Shown here piece after piece: positions 25,932 to 35,504 of a stretch of 64,000 bases of DNA; the first letter of the stretch is position 1, and every line of letters begins with the position of its first letter. A program made the translations under genes and the position numbers. Under the pieces are notes generated by a model, which did no database searches, was not told the DNA's origin, and saw only the letters and a list, made by a program, of their open reading frames with translations. The stretch comes from Pseudorhodoferax sp. Leaf274 (GTDB lineage Bacteria; Pseudomonadota; Gammaproteobacteria; Burkholderiales; Burkholderiaceae_C). Location: assembly GCF_001422445.1 (NCBI RefSeq), contig NZ_LMNA01000006.1, forward strand, positions 133,106 to 197,105, read 5' to 3'.

Positions 25932-26735
25932 ATGGGACGCACGCGGCAGATCGATTTCGAGGAGGGCGCCGACAGCCGGCGCTTCGTGACCGCGCTGGCC
26001 CGCGGGCTGGACGTGCTGGCCTGCTTCAGCATGGACGAGAAGTGGCTGACCAACACCGAGATCGCAGCGCGCACCGGCCTGCCCAAGCCCACCGTGGTGC
26101 GGCTGGCCTACACGCTGTGCGTGCAGGGCTACCTGCGCCACTCGCGCGAGAGCGGCAAGTACGCGCTGGGCGACAGCGTGGCGGCGCTGGGCATCACCAT
26201 GGTCTCCAACCTCAAGCTGCGGCGCATCGCCCGGCCCTACATGCAGGACCTGGCCGACCGCTACGACATCTCGGTCTCGCTGGGCATCCGCAACGGCCTG
26301 TCGGTGCTGTACGTGGAGAACTGCCGCTCGGGTGCGCCGCTCTCGCTGGGGCTGGACATCGGCTCGCGCATCCCGATCGCCGAAACGGCCATGGGCCACG
26401 CCATGCTGGCCGTGCTGGACGCACGCGAGCGCGAGCGCCTGCTGGCCGAGATCCGCCAGGCCGAGGGCGAGCGCTGGCCGCCGCTGCGCGAAGCCGTCGC
26501 AGCCGGCTGCGCGCACTGGCAGGCACGCGGCTTCACCGTGGTGGTGCGCGACTGGCAGACCGACATCAGCGCCGTGGGCGCGGCCATCCGCCAGCCCGAT
26601 GGCCGCGTCATCGCGTTCAACGCGGGCGGCCAGGCCAGCAAGTTCCCGCGCGCGCTGCTGGAGCAGGAGATCGGCCCGCAGCTCGTGCGCATGGTCAAGG
26701 GGCTGGAGTCGTTCGTGCGCAGCGAGGACGTGTAG
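25932..26735 (+). CDS. IclR-family transcriptional regulator
   Basis: The 267-residue protein has the winged helix-turn-helix (residues 15-80, TNTEIAARTGLPKPTVVRLAYTL) and the IclR effector domain (90-255, with IAETAMGHAMLA). It is the likely controller of the divergent hydrolase-Bug operon through the two 19-bp dyads. IclR proteins respond to aromatic or organic acids, which fits the Bug receptor. A start ATG at 25932 is preceded by GAAGGGG. Confidence 0.9.
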   Translation: MGRTRQIDFEEGADSRRFVTALARGLDVLACFSMDEKWLTNTEIAARTGLPKPTVVRLAYTLCVQGYLRHSRESGKYALGDSVAALGITMVSNLKLRRIARPYMQDLADRYDISVSLGIRNGLSVLYVENCRSGAPLSLGLDIGSRIPIAETAMGHAMLAVLDARERERLLAEIRQAEGERWPPLREAVAAGCAHWQARGFTVVVRDWQTDISAVGAAIRQPDGRVIAFNAGGQASKFPRALLEQEIGPQLVRMVKGLESFVRSEDV

Positions 26736-26744
26736 CCTGCGGCG

Positions 26745-28274
26745 TCAATGCGGCGTGGCCGCCATGTCCACGCCCCGCAGCATGCGCGCGACCAGCCAGG
26801 CCGCGCCCGCGACCAGCACGGCACCGGTCAGCGCGATGGCCTGCAGCGCGCCGGTGAAGCCGGCCTGGGCCGACTGCAGCAGCGCCGCCCCCTGCCCGGC
26901 CGGCAGCGACTGCGCCAGGTGCACCGCACCGCCCAGCGATGCACCGGCCGCCACCAGCGCGTCGGCGCCCAGCCCCGGCGGCCATGCGGCACCCAGCCCG
27001 TGGCGGTAGACCACCATGCCGGCACTGCCCAGCAGCGCGATGCCCAGCGCGCCGCTGAATTCCGAGGCCGTCTCCGACAGCGCGGAGGCCGCGCCGGCCC
27101 GCTCGGGCGGCGCGGTGGTGATGATGATCTCGTTGCCGATGGTGAACACCGGCGCCATCCCCAGGCTCATGACCACCGTGGCCGGCACCAGCAGCCACAG
27201 CCCGTGCCCGGCCGCCAGCATGCCGAAGCCCAGCGCCGCGGCCGACAGGCCGACGACGAGCACGCGCGCCCTGGGCCAGCGTGCCGAAAGCGTGGGCGCC
27301 AGCAACGAGCCCGCGACGAACGACAGCGCCCACGGCAACGTGGCCAGACCGGCCTGCAGCGGCGTCAGCCCCAGCACCAGCTGCAGGTACTGGGTGATGA
27401 AGATGTAGACGCCGAACATCGCCAGGCAGGTCAGCGCATAGGCCGCCAGCGCGGCACAGAACGGCGCATGGGCGAACAGCCGCACGTCCAGCAGCGGATA
27501 GGCGATCCGGCCCTGGCGGCGCAGGAACAACGCCCCCACCGCCAGGCCCAGCAGCGTGACCGCCGCGGCGGCTGCGCCCAGGCCGTGCTCGGCCAGTTGC
27601 TTGAGCCCGTAGATCGTCAGCAGCACGGCCGCCAGCGACAGCGCCACGCTGGCCAGGTCGAGCCGGCCCGCCTGCGGGTCGCGGTACTCGGGCAGTAGCC
27701 GCGGGCCGAGCACCAGCGTCAAGGCCATCACGGGCACGTTGAGCCAGAACACCGAGCCCCAGTGGAAATACTCCAGCAGCACGCCGCCCACCAGCGGCCC
27801 GATGGCGCTGCCCAGCGAGAACGCCGCGATCCATATGCCGATGGCGAACTGGCGCTGGCCCGCGTCGTGGAACATGTTGCGGATCAAGGCCATGGTGGAC
27901 GGCGCAATCGTCGCGCCGGCCAGGCCCAGCAAGGCGCGTGCGGCGATCAGCAGTTCGGCCGTGTGGGCCAGCGCGGCCAGCGCCGACGCACAGGCGAAGA
28001 AGGCGGCGCCGATCAGCAGCAGCCGGCGCCGGCCGATGCGGTCGCCCAGCGTGCCCATGGTGATCAGGAAGCCCGCGACGAAGAAGCCGTAGATGTCCAG
28101 GATCCAGAGCAGCTGCGCGCTGGAGGGCTGCAGCTCGCGGCTCAGCACCGGCAGCGCCAGGTTGAGCACGGTGAGGTCCATGGCGTAGACCAGGCAGGGC
28201 AAGGCCAGCACGGCCAGGCCGGTCCATTCGCGCGCGGTGGCGCGGGCGGGCAAGACGGAAGAAGAAGCAGACAT
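26745..28274 (-). CDS. MFS drug/metabolite efflux transporter, DHA2 (14-helix) family
   Basis: The 509-residue protein has about fourteen hydrophobic segments. Motif A is GTLGDRIGRRR after TM2, and motif C-like GSAIGPLVGG lies in TM5, which marks a drug:proton antiporter. TM1 contains the charged D in MDLTVLNLAL, as in QacA/SmvA. It exports cationic or hydrophobic toxins; substrate unknown. It ends nine bases after the IclR stop and converges with that gene. Confidence 0.88.
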   Translation of the reverse strand: MSASSSVLPARATAREWTGLAVLALPCLVYAMDLTVLNLALPVLSRELQPSSAQLLWILDIYGFFVAGFLITMGTLGDRIGRRRLLLIGAAFFACASALAALAHTAELLIAARALLGLAGATIAPSTMALIRNMFHDAGQRQFAIGIWIAAFSLGSAIGPLVGGVLLEYFHWGSVFWLNVPVMALTLVLGPRLLPEYRDPQAGRLDLASVALSLAAVLLTIYGLKQLAEHGLGAAAAAVTLLGLAVGALFLRRQGRIAYPLLDVRLFAHAPFCAALAAYALTCLAMFGVYIFITQYLQLVLGLTPLQAGLATLPWALSFVAGSLLAPTLSARWPRARVLVVGLSAAALGFGMLAAGHGLWLLVPATVVMSLGMAPVFTIGNEIIITTAPPERAGAASALSETASEFSGALGIALLGSAGMVVYRHGLGAAWPPGLGADALVAAGASLGGAVHLAQSLPAGQGAALLQSAQAGFTGALQAIALTGAVLVAGAAWLVARMLRGVDMAATPH

Positions 28275-28406
28275 CGGCGCAATCTACCTGGGGCGGATGT
28301 CTGCACGACGAACGGGCCGCACCGCCATCGACCCGCCTGCGACGGCGCGGCCGCCGCGCCGCCAGCCTGGCCGAGGGACAGGCTTGCGGCGCGGGGCGCC
28401 CAGGCC

Positions 28407-29399
28407 TCAGGCGGCGGCGACCACGCGGACGGGCGCGGAGCGCCGGCCGAGGAAGCCGGCACCGGCGGAGACCGCCAGGCCCAGCAGCAGCACGAGCACG
28501 CCGGACCAGGCCGCACGGCTCACGCCCTTGGCGGTGGCGTCGGCCGCCTCGCGGGCCTTCTGCTCGGCCTGCACCTTCAGTTCCTGGTACTTCGCGACTG
28601 CCTGGTTGTAGGTCTTCTCGTAGTTCGTGGCGATCTGCTCGGCCTCGGCGCGGCTCTTGCCCGTGCGCGCCACGATCACGTTCACCAGGGCTTCCTTGTC
28701 GGCGGCGTCCAGGGCGGGTTCGGCCTTCTTGCGCAGCCGGTCGAAGAACGCGGAGATCTCGCTGCCGGCATCCTGCGGTGTTGCGGCGGCGTCTGCGGCG
28801 CTGGCCTTGCCGTCCTGCACGGCGCCTTCGGCCTGCGACTTGACCGTGTCGGGGTTGAGCTCGGGCTTGCCGGTCTGGCGCATCAGGATTTCAAGCTGGT
28901 TGCGGGCGTCGGAGAAGTCGAAGTCGATGCCGCTCTTTTGCAGCTGCTGCTTGACTTCGGAGGCCACGCCCGGCGCAGCCGCGGCAACGCCCTGGCCGGC
29001 CAGGGCCAGGCCGCTGCCGGCCACGCGCGATGCGGTGCCGATCACGCCGGTGGCCAGCGAGGACAGTGCGTAGACCGTGACCAGCGTCGTCACGGCCCAG
29101 CACAGCACGCCATGCAGCATGCCCTTGGCAGGCGCGTTGCGGCCGGCGAAGTAGGCGCCGATGGCCAGCGCGACCAGCGTGGACACGCCGACCCAGATGC
29201 CGGCGCCGGTGCCGAAGCCGGCCAGCGGATTGCCGGCCTGCATCGCATCGATCGAGCCCGATCCGATGGCGGTGCCCAGCGTGCCGAGGAAGAGGTAGGT
29301 GGCCAGCGCGAGCAGCAGGCCCGCGAAGACCGAGCCCCAGGAGATGGGGGGCGTGGCGACCAGTGGCACGCCAGGGGTGAGCACGGTGGTGTTGTTCAT
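28407..29399 (-). CDS. PhnA-like integral membrane protein of unknown function
   Basis: The 330-residue protein has four or five transmembrane helices: ISWGSVFAGLLLALATYLF near the N-terminus, GIWVGVSTLVALAIGAYFAG, a third near 85-105 and the last at about 300-318. Between them lies a hydrophilic helical region (about 150-295) rich in K, E, A and Q that looks coiled-coil. The ISWGSVFAG start is common in proteins called PhnA-like; a role in phosphonate metabolism is not supported. It is followed in the operon direction by nothing obvious and preceded by a CsbD-like gene, which suggests a general stress function. Confidence 0.7.
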   Translation of the reverse strand: MNNTTVLTPGVPLVATPPISWGSVFAGLLLALATYLFLGTLGTAIGSGSIDAMQAGNPLAGFGTGAGIWVGVSTLVALAIGAYFAGRNAPAKGMLHGVLCWAVTTLVTVYALSSLATGVIGTASRVAGSGLALAGQGVAAAAPGVASEVKQQLQKSGIDFDFSDARNQLEILMRQTGKPELNPDTVKSQAEGAVQDGKASAADAAATPQDAGSEISAFFDRLRKKAEPALDAADKEALVNVIVARTGKSRAEAEQIATNYEKTYNQAVAKYQELKVQAEQKAREAADATAKGVSRAAWSGVLVLLLGLAVSAGAGFLGRRSAPVRVVAAA

Positions 29400-29462
29400 G
29401 GTGTTGTGCGGTGTGGGTTGCGGGCGATGCGGCGGGTGGAGCGTGTACGGCGCAGATGGCGC

Positions 29463-29711
29463 TCAGCGCCGGGCCAGCGCGGCGCCGATCAGGAACGCAG
29501 CACCCGCCACGACGGCGGCGGCCAGCACAGGGTTGCGGCCGGCCGAATCGCGCAGCGCGGCCATCGCCTCGCCGGCGGTCTGCTCGACGCTGCCGGCGGC
29601 CTGGCGCGCCTTGCCTTCGAGCTGCAGCGAGCGGTCGCCCGTGGCGCCGCCGACAGCGTCCTGTACGCGGCCCGCGATCTTGTGGAGTGTTCCTTCGGCT
29701 TGTTCGAACAT
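29463..29711 (-). CDS. CsbD-family stress protein with C-terminal membrane anchor
   Basis: The 82-residue protein starts MFEQAEGTLHKIAGRVQDAVGG, with the CsbD-like amphipathic helices, and ends with a hydrophobic helix (RNPVLAAAVVAGAAFLIGAALARR) that likely anchors it. An ATG 15 bp further upstream is possible. CsbD proteins are induced by general stress in several bacteria but have no proven molecular role. It lies 63 bp upstream of the PhnA-like membrane gene on the same strand. Confidence 0.75.
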   Translation of the reverse strand: MFEQAEGTLHKIAGRVQDAVGGATGDRSLQLEGKARQAAGSVEQTAGEAMAALRDSAGRNPVLAAAVVAGAAFLIGAALARR

Positions 29712-29912
29712 AGTTATCTTTCGCATGGTTGTCGTGGTCCCCGTGCCGGGCCGCCAGCGTGTGGCCGGACCATCGGGCGCCCGCACGATTGCAGGCAACT
29801 GCATGCTAGGCAGGCGGGCCCGCGGGCCGCCGCGAAAAGCACGCCACTGCGCGTAGGCCGGCAGCCTGTGGCATTGCGAGCGCGCGCAACCCGTGGCCGC
29901 CGGGCGTCAGGC

Positions 29913-31691
29913 TCATTCACCGCCTGGCGCGTACCACCGGTCCTTGCCCAGCATCACGCGGTGGTGGCCGGCGCCCGCCGGCATCATCGGGAAGCAGTTC
30001 TCCTGCGCGGCCACCTGCACGTCGAGGAAGAACGGGCCTTCGTGCGCCAGGCATTCGGCCAGCGCGGCGTCGAGCTCTTCCGGGTCGGCCACGCGCCGCG
30101 CGCCCCAGCCGAAGGCCTTGGCCAGCGCCACGAAATCGGGCAGCGCGGCATTCCAGCTGTGCGAGAGGCGGTTGCCATGGTTGAGCTCCTGCCACTGCCG
30201 CACCATGCCCATGTAGCCGTTGTTGGACAGCACGAGCTTGACGGGCGCCCGGTGCTGCACGGCCGTCGACAGCTCCTGGATGTTCATGAGCACCGAGGCA
30301 TCGCCGCTCACGCAGATGCACAGCGCTTCAGGATGGGCGATCTGCGCGCCGATGGCAGCCGGCAGGCCGTAGCCCATGGTGCCGGCGCCGCCCGAGGTCA
30401 GCCAGCGCCGCGGGCGCTCGAAGCGCAGGTATTGCGCGGCCCACATCTGGTGCTGGCCCACGTCGGTCGAGACGATGGCGTCGACCCCGGCGATGTGCGC
30501 CTGCAGCGTGGCCATGAGCTGCTGCGGCAGGATCGCCTCGCCGCCGGGCGCGAAGTCCAGGCAGCGCTCGGCGCGCCAGCGGTCGACGCGCTGCCACCAC
30601 GGGCCGAGCCGCGCGGGGTCGAGGCCGCGCAGCTGGGGCAGGGCCAGCAGCGCGTCGAGCACGGCGCCGCAGTCGCCGACGATGGGCACGTCGACCTGCA
30701 CGGTGCGGTGGATGGCGCTGGGGTCGATGTCGATGTGGATCTTGCGCGCATGCGGGCAGAACTCGTCGAGCTTGCCGGTCACGCGGTCGTCGAAGCGCGC
30801 GCCCACGTTGACGACGAGGTCGGCCCCGTGCATGGCGAGGTTGGCCTCCAGCGTGCCGTGCATGCCCAGCATGCCGACGAACTGCGGGTCGGACGCGGGG
30901 AACGCGCCCAGGCCCATGAGCGTGAGCGTGCAGGGGCCGCCGACCTGGCGTACCAGCTGCGTGAAGGCCGCGCAGGCCGCGGGCCCGGCGTTGACGAGGC
31001 CGCCGCCGCCGTAGAACACGGGCCGGCGCGCCGTGGAGATGAGGTCGGCCGCGCGCTGCAGGCCGCCGCGCGGCAGGGCCGCCGCCGACGCGCCGCGCAG
31101 CGGGCGCGCGGCAACGGGCCGGCCGACGGGCGCCAGCTGCACGTCCTTGGGCACGTCGAGCAGCACCGGGCCCGGCCGCCCGCCGGCGGCGATGGCCAGC
31201 GCGCGCCGCACAGCGTCGCCCACCTCGTCCGCGCGGCGCGGCTGGAAGTTCCACTTGGTCACGGGCCGCGACATGCCCAGCGCATCGCTTTCCTGGAAGG
31301 CCTGGGTGCCGATCACGGCCGTGGCCACCTGGCCGCTGATGCACAGCACAGGCACGGAGTCGCTCAGCGCGTCGAGCAGGCCCGTGATGGTGTTGCCCAC
31401 GCCGGGGCCGGAGGTGACCAGCACAACCCCCACCCTGCCCGTGCTGCGCGCATAGCCTTCGGCCGCGTGCACCGCAGCCTGCTCGTGGCGCACGAGGATG
31501 TGGCGCAGCCGCGGCTCGCCATGCAGCGCGTCGTACAGCGGCAGCGCGGCGCCCCCGGGATAGCCGAACAGCGTGTCGACGCCGCCCGCGATCAAGGCGT
31601 CCAGCAGCGCCTGCGCGCCATTGCGCGGGGCGGCGGGCGGTACCGGCAGGGCGGCGGCGGGAAGGGGGGCGAGGACGTCGGAGGTGTTCAT
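29913..31691 (-). CDS. Acetolactate synthase large subunit (orphan)
   Basis: The 592-residue protein is a full-length thiamine-diphosphate-dependent acetohydroxyacid synthase large subunit that condenses pyruvate with pyruvate or 2-ketobutyrate. The catalytic glutamate is E70 ([14 protein letters not shown]), the FAD-region signature [11 protein letters not shown] is near 297-307, and the ThDP/Mg motif runs from G463-D464 to N490-N491. [15 protein letters not shown] matches the biosynthetic IlvB/IlvI type rather than catabolic AlsS. No IlvN/IlvH small subunit gene is adjacent, so feedback control is absent or supplied in trans. It diverges from an Lrp-type regulator, which probably controls it. 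Confidence 0.88.
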   Translation of the reverse strand: MNTSDVLAPLPAAALPVPPAAPRNGAQALLDALIAGGVDTLFGYPGGAALPLYDALHGEPRLRHILVRHEQAAVHAAEGYARSTGRVGVVLVTSGPGVGNTITGLLDALSDSVPVLCISGQVATAVIGTQAFQESDALGMSRPVTKWNFQPRRADEVGDAVRRALAIAAGGRPGPVLLDVPKDVQLAPVGRPVAARPLRGASAAALPRGGLQRAADLISTARRPVFYGGGGLVNAGPAACAAFTQLVRQVGGPCTLTLMGLGAFPASDPQFVGMLGMHGTLEANLAMHGADLVVNVGARFDDRVTGKLDEFCPHARKIHIDIDPSAIHRTVQVDVPIVGDCGAVLDALLALPQLRGLDPARLGPWWQRVDRWRAERCLDFAPGGEAILPQQLMATLQAHIAGVDAIVSTDVGQHQMWAAQYLRFERPRRWLTSGGAGTMGYGLPAAIGAQIAHPEALCICVSGDASVLMNIQELSTAVQHRAPVKLVLSNNGYMGMVRQWQELNHGNRLSHSWNAALPDFVALAKAFGWGARRVADPEELDAALAECLAHEGPFFLDVQVAAQENCFPMMPAGAGHHRVMLGKDRWYAPGGE

Positions 31692-31715
31692 GCCTTCATT
31701 TTTTCGGCGCAGGCG

Positions 31716-31730
31716 CAGAATGGGCTTCTG
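31716..31730. promoter_or_regulatory. Lrp-box-like dyad CAGAA-N5-TTCTG
   Basis: CAGAATGGGCTTCTG is a perfect 5-bp dyad with five spacer bases. It agrees with the E. coli Lrp consensus at both flanks (YAGHAW...TDCTR) and differs only in the centre. It lies between the divergent acetolactate synthase and Lrp-type genes. Confidence 0.5.
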
Positions 31731-31779
31731 ATTTTTCGACGCGATTGCTGCTAAACCAGAATTTCAAACGGCTCAACCC

Positions 31780-32247
31780 ATGTCCGACGGAAGAATTTTC
31801 GACAAGACCGATCTCGCCATCCTGCGCATCCTGCTGCAGGACGCGCGCCGCACGCTGCAGGAGATCGGCGCCGAGGTGGGCCTGTCGCCCACCAGCTGCT
31901 GGAGCCGCATCAAGCGCCTGCAGGACGAGGGCGTGATCCAGCGCTACACCGTGGCGGTGAACCCGGCCAGCCTGGGCTACCACGACACCGTGATCGTGCA
32001 GCTCACCCTGGAGAGCCACACCGAGGACACGCTCTACGCCTTCGGCCAGGTGCTGGCCACCATCCCCGAGATCCTGGAGGCCTACCTGGTCTCGGGCGAC
32101 TACGACTACTACATCCGCATCGCCGTGCGCGACACGCGCGACTACGAGCGGCTGCTGCGCGAGAAGCTCTACAAGATCCCGGGCATCCGGCACAGCAAGT
32201 CGCACTTCGTGCTGCGCGTGCTCAAGCAGTCCACCGTGCCGGTGTAG
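31780..32247 (+). CDS. Lrp/AsnC-family transcriptional regulator
   Basis: The 155-residue protein has an N-terminal HTH (DKTDLAILRILLQDARRTLQEIGAEVGLSPTSCWSRIKRL, about 8-50) and a C-terminal RAM domain that binds amino acids (VSGDYDYYIRIAV). It diverges from the acetolactate synthase gene across 88 bp holding an Lrp-box-like dyad, so it likely adjusts that enzyme in response to an amino acid. The cognate amino acid is not known. Confidence 0.92.
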   Translation: MSDGRIFDKTDLAILRILLQDARRTLQEIGAEVGLSPTSCWSRIKRLQDEGVIQRYTVAVNPASLGYHDTVIVQLTLESHTEDTLYAFGQVLATIPEILEAYLVSGDYDYYIRIAVRDTRDYERLLREKLYKIPGIRHSKSHFVLRVLKQSTVPV

Positions 32248-32315
32248 GCCGGGGCCTACGCCGCGGCACGGCCTTGGCTGACGTGCAAAACCGCCAGTGC
32301 GCAGCGACGCTGCCA

Positions 32316-32341
32316 CATTTGCGCTCGATCATGCGCAAATG
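32316..32341. promoter_or_regulatory. Perfect 9-bp inverted repeat CATTTGCGC-N8-GCGCAAATG
   Basis: Two exact 9-bp arms flank 8 bases in the gap before the outer-membrane protein gene, 42 bp from its ATG. It is either a protein-binding operator or an mRNA leader hairpin. Confidence 0.5.
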
Positions 32342-32383
32342 CGCCGCCATTGGCGTTCAACCCACGAGCAGAAAGGCCTCCCC

Positions 32384-33223
32384 ATGCGCAGCAGCCGGCA
32401 GTTTTCCACCCATGGTCTTCTGACGGCGGCGCTGGCCTGCGGTGCCAGCGGTGCCATGGCCCAGGCCCAGGGCCTGACATTCCAGCAGGACCCGCGCGTC
32501 TGGCTCCAGCTGTCGGCGTTCCGCCCCAGCGTGGACACCAACCTGCGCGTGGACGACACCGACAGCGTGCTGCGCGGCACGCCGCTCAATGGCGAGGACG
32601 ACTTTGGCCTGGCCGGCCACAAGACGGTGCCGGCGGCGCTGCTCGGCGTGCGGATGGGCGAGCGCTGGCGCGCCGAGTTCGAGTATTTCTCGCTGAACCG
32701 CAGCGCCAACGCCACCACCAGCGGGCTGCGCTTCGGCGATGCCCAGTTCAGCGCCAACATCGACACGCGCATGCGCACGCGCACCTACCGGCTCAGCGCG
32801 GGCTACTCGTTCCTGAAGGACGCCGACCGCGAGGCCGGCCTGCTGGTGGGCGCGCATGTCACCGACGCGCTGATCAGCGTGCGCGGCGCGGCCATCGTCA
32901 ACGGCCAGTTCGTGGGGGCGTTCACCGAGCGGCGCTCGGAAACCGTGCCGGCACCCACCATCGGCGTGTATGGCAACTACCGCATCGCCCCGCGCTGGGA
33001 GCTCAATGGCCGCATCGACCTGTTCAAGCTGAACGTGGGCGACTACGACGGCCGGCTCGTGAACCTGCAGGCCAATGCGCTCTACCGGGTCACGCCCAAC
33101 GTCGGTGTCGGCCTGGGCTGGCGCTACCACGACCTGCGCGTGGACGCCGATGCGCGCAACTTCTCGGGTGAACTGAACTACCGCATGAGCGGGCCGCAGC
33201 TGTTCCTGCAGGCCGGCTTCTGA
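32384..33223 (+). CDS. Outer-membrane beta-barrel protein (OmpW/OmpA-barrel-like)
   Basis: The 279-residue protein starts with a signal peptide ending GAMAQAQ. The mature part alternates polar and hydrophobic residues in strands (RVWLQLSAFRPSVDTNL, YRLSAGYSFLKDA, WELNGRIDLFKLNVGDY, VGVGLGWRYHDLRVDA) and ends in QAGF; the terminal F is the insertion signal. It is a small eight-stranded-type barrel. Function could be a porin or surface sensor. The ATG at 32384 has GAAAGGCC upstream. A nearby inverted repeat suggests regulation. Confidence 0.75.
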   Translation: MRSSRQFSTHGLLTAALACGASGAMAQAQGLTFQQDPRVWLQLSAFRPSVDTNLRVDDTDSVLRGTPLNGEDDFGLAGHKTVPAALLGVRMGERWRAEFEYFSLNRSANATTSGLRFGDAQFSANIDTRMRTRTYRLSAGYSFLKDADREAGLLVGAHVTDALISVRGAAIVNGQFVGAFTERRSETVPAPTIGVYGNYRIAPRWELNGRIDLFKLNVGDYDGRLVNLQANALYRVTPNVGVGLGWRYHDLRVDADARNFSGELNYRMSGPQLFLQAGF

Positions 33224-33269
33224 GCGCCAGCGCCGCGCGGGCGCCAGGCGCAGCGGCGCCAGGGAACGG

Positions 33270-34607
33270 TCAGCCGCGCACGACCGCGTTCTCGAGCTGG
33301 CCCATGGCCTGGCGCACGGCGCCCAGCCGGGCATCCTGCGTGCGCGCGGCCTGGACGATGCCGTCCATGATGTCGCTGGCGCGGCCGGCGGCCTGCTGCA
33401 TCTGCTGGATGGCGCGGCCGGTGTCGTGCACGCGTGCGTTGCCGGTCAGCACGCTTTGCGCCGAGGCGCCGATCACCGTCTTGATCTCGCGGGCCGCGTC
33501 GGCGCTGCGCCGTGCCAGGTTGCGCACCTCGCCAGCGACCACGGCGAAGCCGCGGCCCTGCTCGCCCGCGCGCGCAGCCTCCACGGCAGCGTTCAGCGCC
33601 AGCAGGTTGGTCTGGAACGCGATGCCGTCGATCAGGCCCACCATCTCGCCGATGCGGCGCGAATCGGCGCTGATCTGCTCCATGCTCTGCACGGCGCTGC
33701 CAATGGCCTGGTCGCCGGCCAGCGCCGCCGCCGCCACATCGCGCGTGTGGGCGTGGGCGCCGTGCGCGCGCTCGGCGCCGTCGCGCACCAGTTGCTGCAG
33801 CTGCTCGAACGCCTGTTGCACCAGGCGCGTGGCCTCGAACCGCGCCGTGATGTCGGTGGCGTACTTGACGACCTTGAACGGCTGGCCGGACTGGTTCACC
33901 ACGGGGCTGTAGTTGGCCTCGATCCACACGTCGTTGCCCTGGCGGCCGATGCGGCGGAACTGGCCGCGGTGGTGTTCGCCCGCGGCCAGCCGGTTCCAGA
34001 ACGCGGCGTACTCGCGCGAGGCACGCTCCTGCGGCGCCACGAACATGCTGTGGTGGCGCCCGACCAGTTCGTCCTCCGACGCATAGCCCATGGCATCGAG
34101 GAAGTTGCGGTTGCAGCGCAGGATGTGGCCGTCCAGCGTGAACTCGATGACGGCCTGGGCCCGGCCCACGGCGGCGAGCTGGCTGGTCGCCTCGGCATCG
34201 CGCAGCACCTCGGCCGAGATGTCCATCGCGTACTTGACGACCCGCACCACGCGGCCCGACCGGTCCAGCACCGGGCTGTAGTTGGCCTGCAGCCAGACCT
34301 CCTGGCCGGCGCCGGTCAGGCGCTTGCAGCGGCCGACGAAGGCCTCGCCACGGCGCAGCCGCTCCCAGAACTGGCCGTAGGCCCGTTCGTCGTGCTCCGC
34401 CATGTCCAGGAAGATGCGGTGGTGCTGGCCGCGCAGCGCGTCCAGGCTGTAGCCCATCAAGGCCAGGAACTGGGCATTGGCCTTGCGCACCCGCCCGTCC
34501 GGATCGAACTCGACCACCGCCTGGTTGCCGTACAGCGCCTGCAGCTGCCGCCGCGCACGGGCGCCGCGGCCGGGAAGGATCGAGGACAGTGCACGCAACG
34601 GATTCAT
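33270..34607 (-). CDS. Soluble methyl-accepting chemotaxis protein with two PAS domains
   Basis: The 445-residue receptor contains two PAS modules (about 20-135 and 145-260) with repeated motifs [14 protein letters not shown] and [14 protein letters not shown], followed by the MCP signalling hairpin ([49 protein letters not shown], about 315-365). No transmembrane helix and no periplasmic domain are present, so it senses an internal signal, perhaps redox or a small ligand. The two PAS domains are similar and may have arisen by duplication. It starts at the ATG after a GGGGAG RBS. Confidence 0.88.
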   Translation of the reverse strand: MNPLRALSSILPGRGARARRQLQALYGNQAVVEFDPDGRVRKANAQFLALMGYSLDALRGQHHRIFLDMAEHDERAYGQFWERLRRGEAFVGRCKRLTGAGQEVWLQANYSPVLDRSGRVVRVVKYAMDISAEVLRDAEATSQLAAVGRAQAVIEFTLDGHILRCNRNFLDAMGYASEDELVGRHHSMFVAPQERASREYAAFWNRLAAGEHHRGQFRRIGRQGNDVWIEANYSPVVNQSGQPFKVVKYATDITARFEATRLVQQAFEQLQQLVRDGAERAHGAHAHTRDVAAAALAGDQAIGSAVQSMEQISADSRRIGEMVGLIDGIAFQTNLLALNAAVEAARAGEQGRGFAVVAGEVRNLARRSADAAREIKTVIGASAQSVLTGNARVHDTGRAIQQMQQAAGRASDIMDGIVQAARTQDARLGAVRQAMGQLENAVVRG

Positions 34608-34680
34608 GGGGAGTTCCTTGGAACAGGCGGGCCGACGGTTCGGCGAAACGGAATCCCTGGATTGTGGCTGTCATGCACGG

Positions 34681-34709
34681 AAAACAAGCCAATCTTTTCT
34701 CAGATTGGC
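34681..34709 (-). terminator. Intrinsic-terminator-like hairpin for the DUF3455 gene
   Basis: Read on the minus strand, GCCAATC-TGAGAAAA-GATTGGC forms a perfect 7-bp stem and is followed by TTGTTTT. It lies 67 bp after the DUF3455 stop and before the MCP gene, where a terminator is expected. Confidence 0.55.
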
Positions 34710-34776
34710 ATTGCAATAGATGCGAATGGACGCAGAAGCAACACCGTTTCCGGACGCTGCCGCTCCTGCGCCGCGG

Positions 34777-35349
34777 TCAGGCCGCCTTCCAGAAGATGTA
34801 GTCGGCCTGGTAGGGCACGGTCACGCGCTGGCCCTTGCCGGACGCCGTGCACGCCATGGTGGTGGGCGCCACGCCGCCTTGCAGGGCCACGCGCTGGATG
34901 TAGGTCACGCCGGTCATGGCGCCGGTGCCCATCGCGGGATTGGCCTTGACCAGCTGGTACGGCAGGCTGGTGGGGCCCGAAGGTGCCACGGCCAGCTGCG
35001 TGGCCGTGAGCTTGGAGCCGTCGCTGGACTCCCAGGTGGCCGGCGGGCCGTAGTAGCGGCCGACCTGCTTGCCGGCGCGGTCCATCAGCCTGGCCTCCGG
35101 ACCGACGAAGGTCCACTCGACCTGGCCCGGCATGCCGGCCTTGTCGCGGCATTCGTACAGGATCTCGCCCTTGCCGACGGTCTCCAGCGCCACCCGGTTG
35201 CCGGCCGGCACCTGGATGCTGGCCGGCAGGCCGGCCTGCGAGAACGCCATGCCTGCGGGACCGGACATGGAGCCGCAGGCCGCGAGCAGCGCGGCGGCGG
35301 AAACGGCCAGGCCGGCGGTGGCGAAACGGGTCGTGGGGTGGATGCGCAT
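34777..35349 (-). CDS. DUF3455 lipoprotein
   Basis: The 190-residue protein has a signal peptide with lipobox LLAAC (C25). The DUF3455 pattern is clear: PASIQVPAGNRVALETVG, ILYECRDK, FVGPEARLMDRAGK, TWESSDGSK and VTYIQRVALQGGVAPTTMAC. Members are extracytoplasmic proteins of unknown function found in bacteria and fungi. It stands alone, ending at a terminator-like hairpin before the chemoreceptor gene. Confidence 0.82.
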   Translation of the reverse strand: MRIHPTTRFATAGLAVSAAALLAACGSMSGPAGMAFSQAGLPASIQVPAGNRVALETVGKGEILYECRDKAGMPGQVEWTFVGPEARLMDRAGKQVGRYYGPPATWESSDGSKLTATQLAVAPSGPTSLPYQLVKANPAMGTGAMTGVTYIQRVALQGGVAPTTMACTASGKGQRVTVPYQADYIFWKAA

Positions 35350-35504
35350 GGGGACTCTCTCCTGTGGGTTGAACGTGCAAGCCACTACTGGCGGGCGGGC
35401 GCCCTGGATGCAGCGCAATTGCAACAATTTGTCAGGGCATCGCGGGCTCCGGCGATGGGTCCGCCACTGAACTTCGCCTGCCGAACCGCATCGCACCCGG
35501 GACC

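Noticed and set aside
28344-28360. GGCGCGG-CCG-CCGCGCC hairpin between MFS and PhnA-like genes
   Set aside because: It is a short GC-only palindrome of the sort common in such DNA, with no T-run, and cannot be called a terminator on its own.
27762-31754. Very long plus-strand open frame antisense to the MFS, PhnA-like, CsbD and acetolactate synthase genes
   Set aside because: It is a GC-driven shadow frame; the minus-strand genes have clear family motifs.
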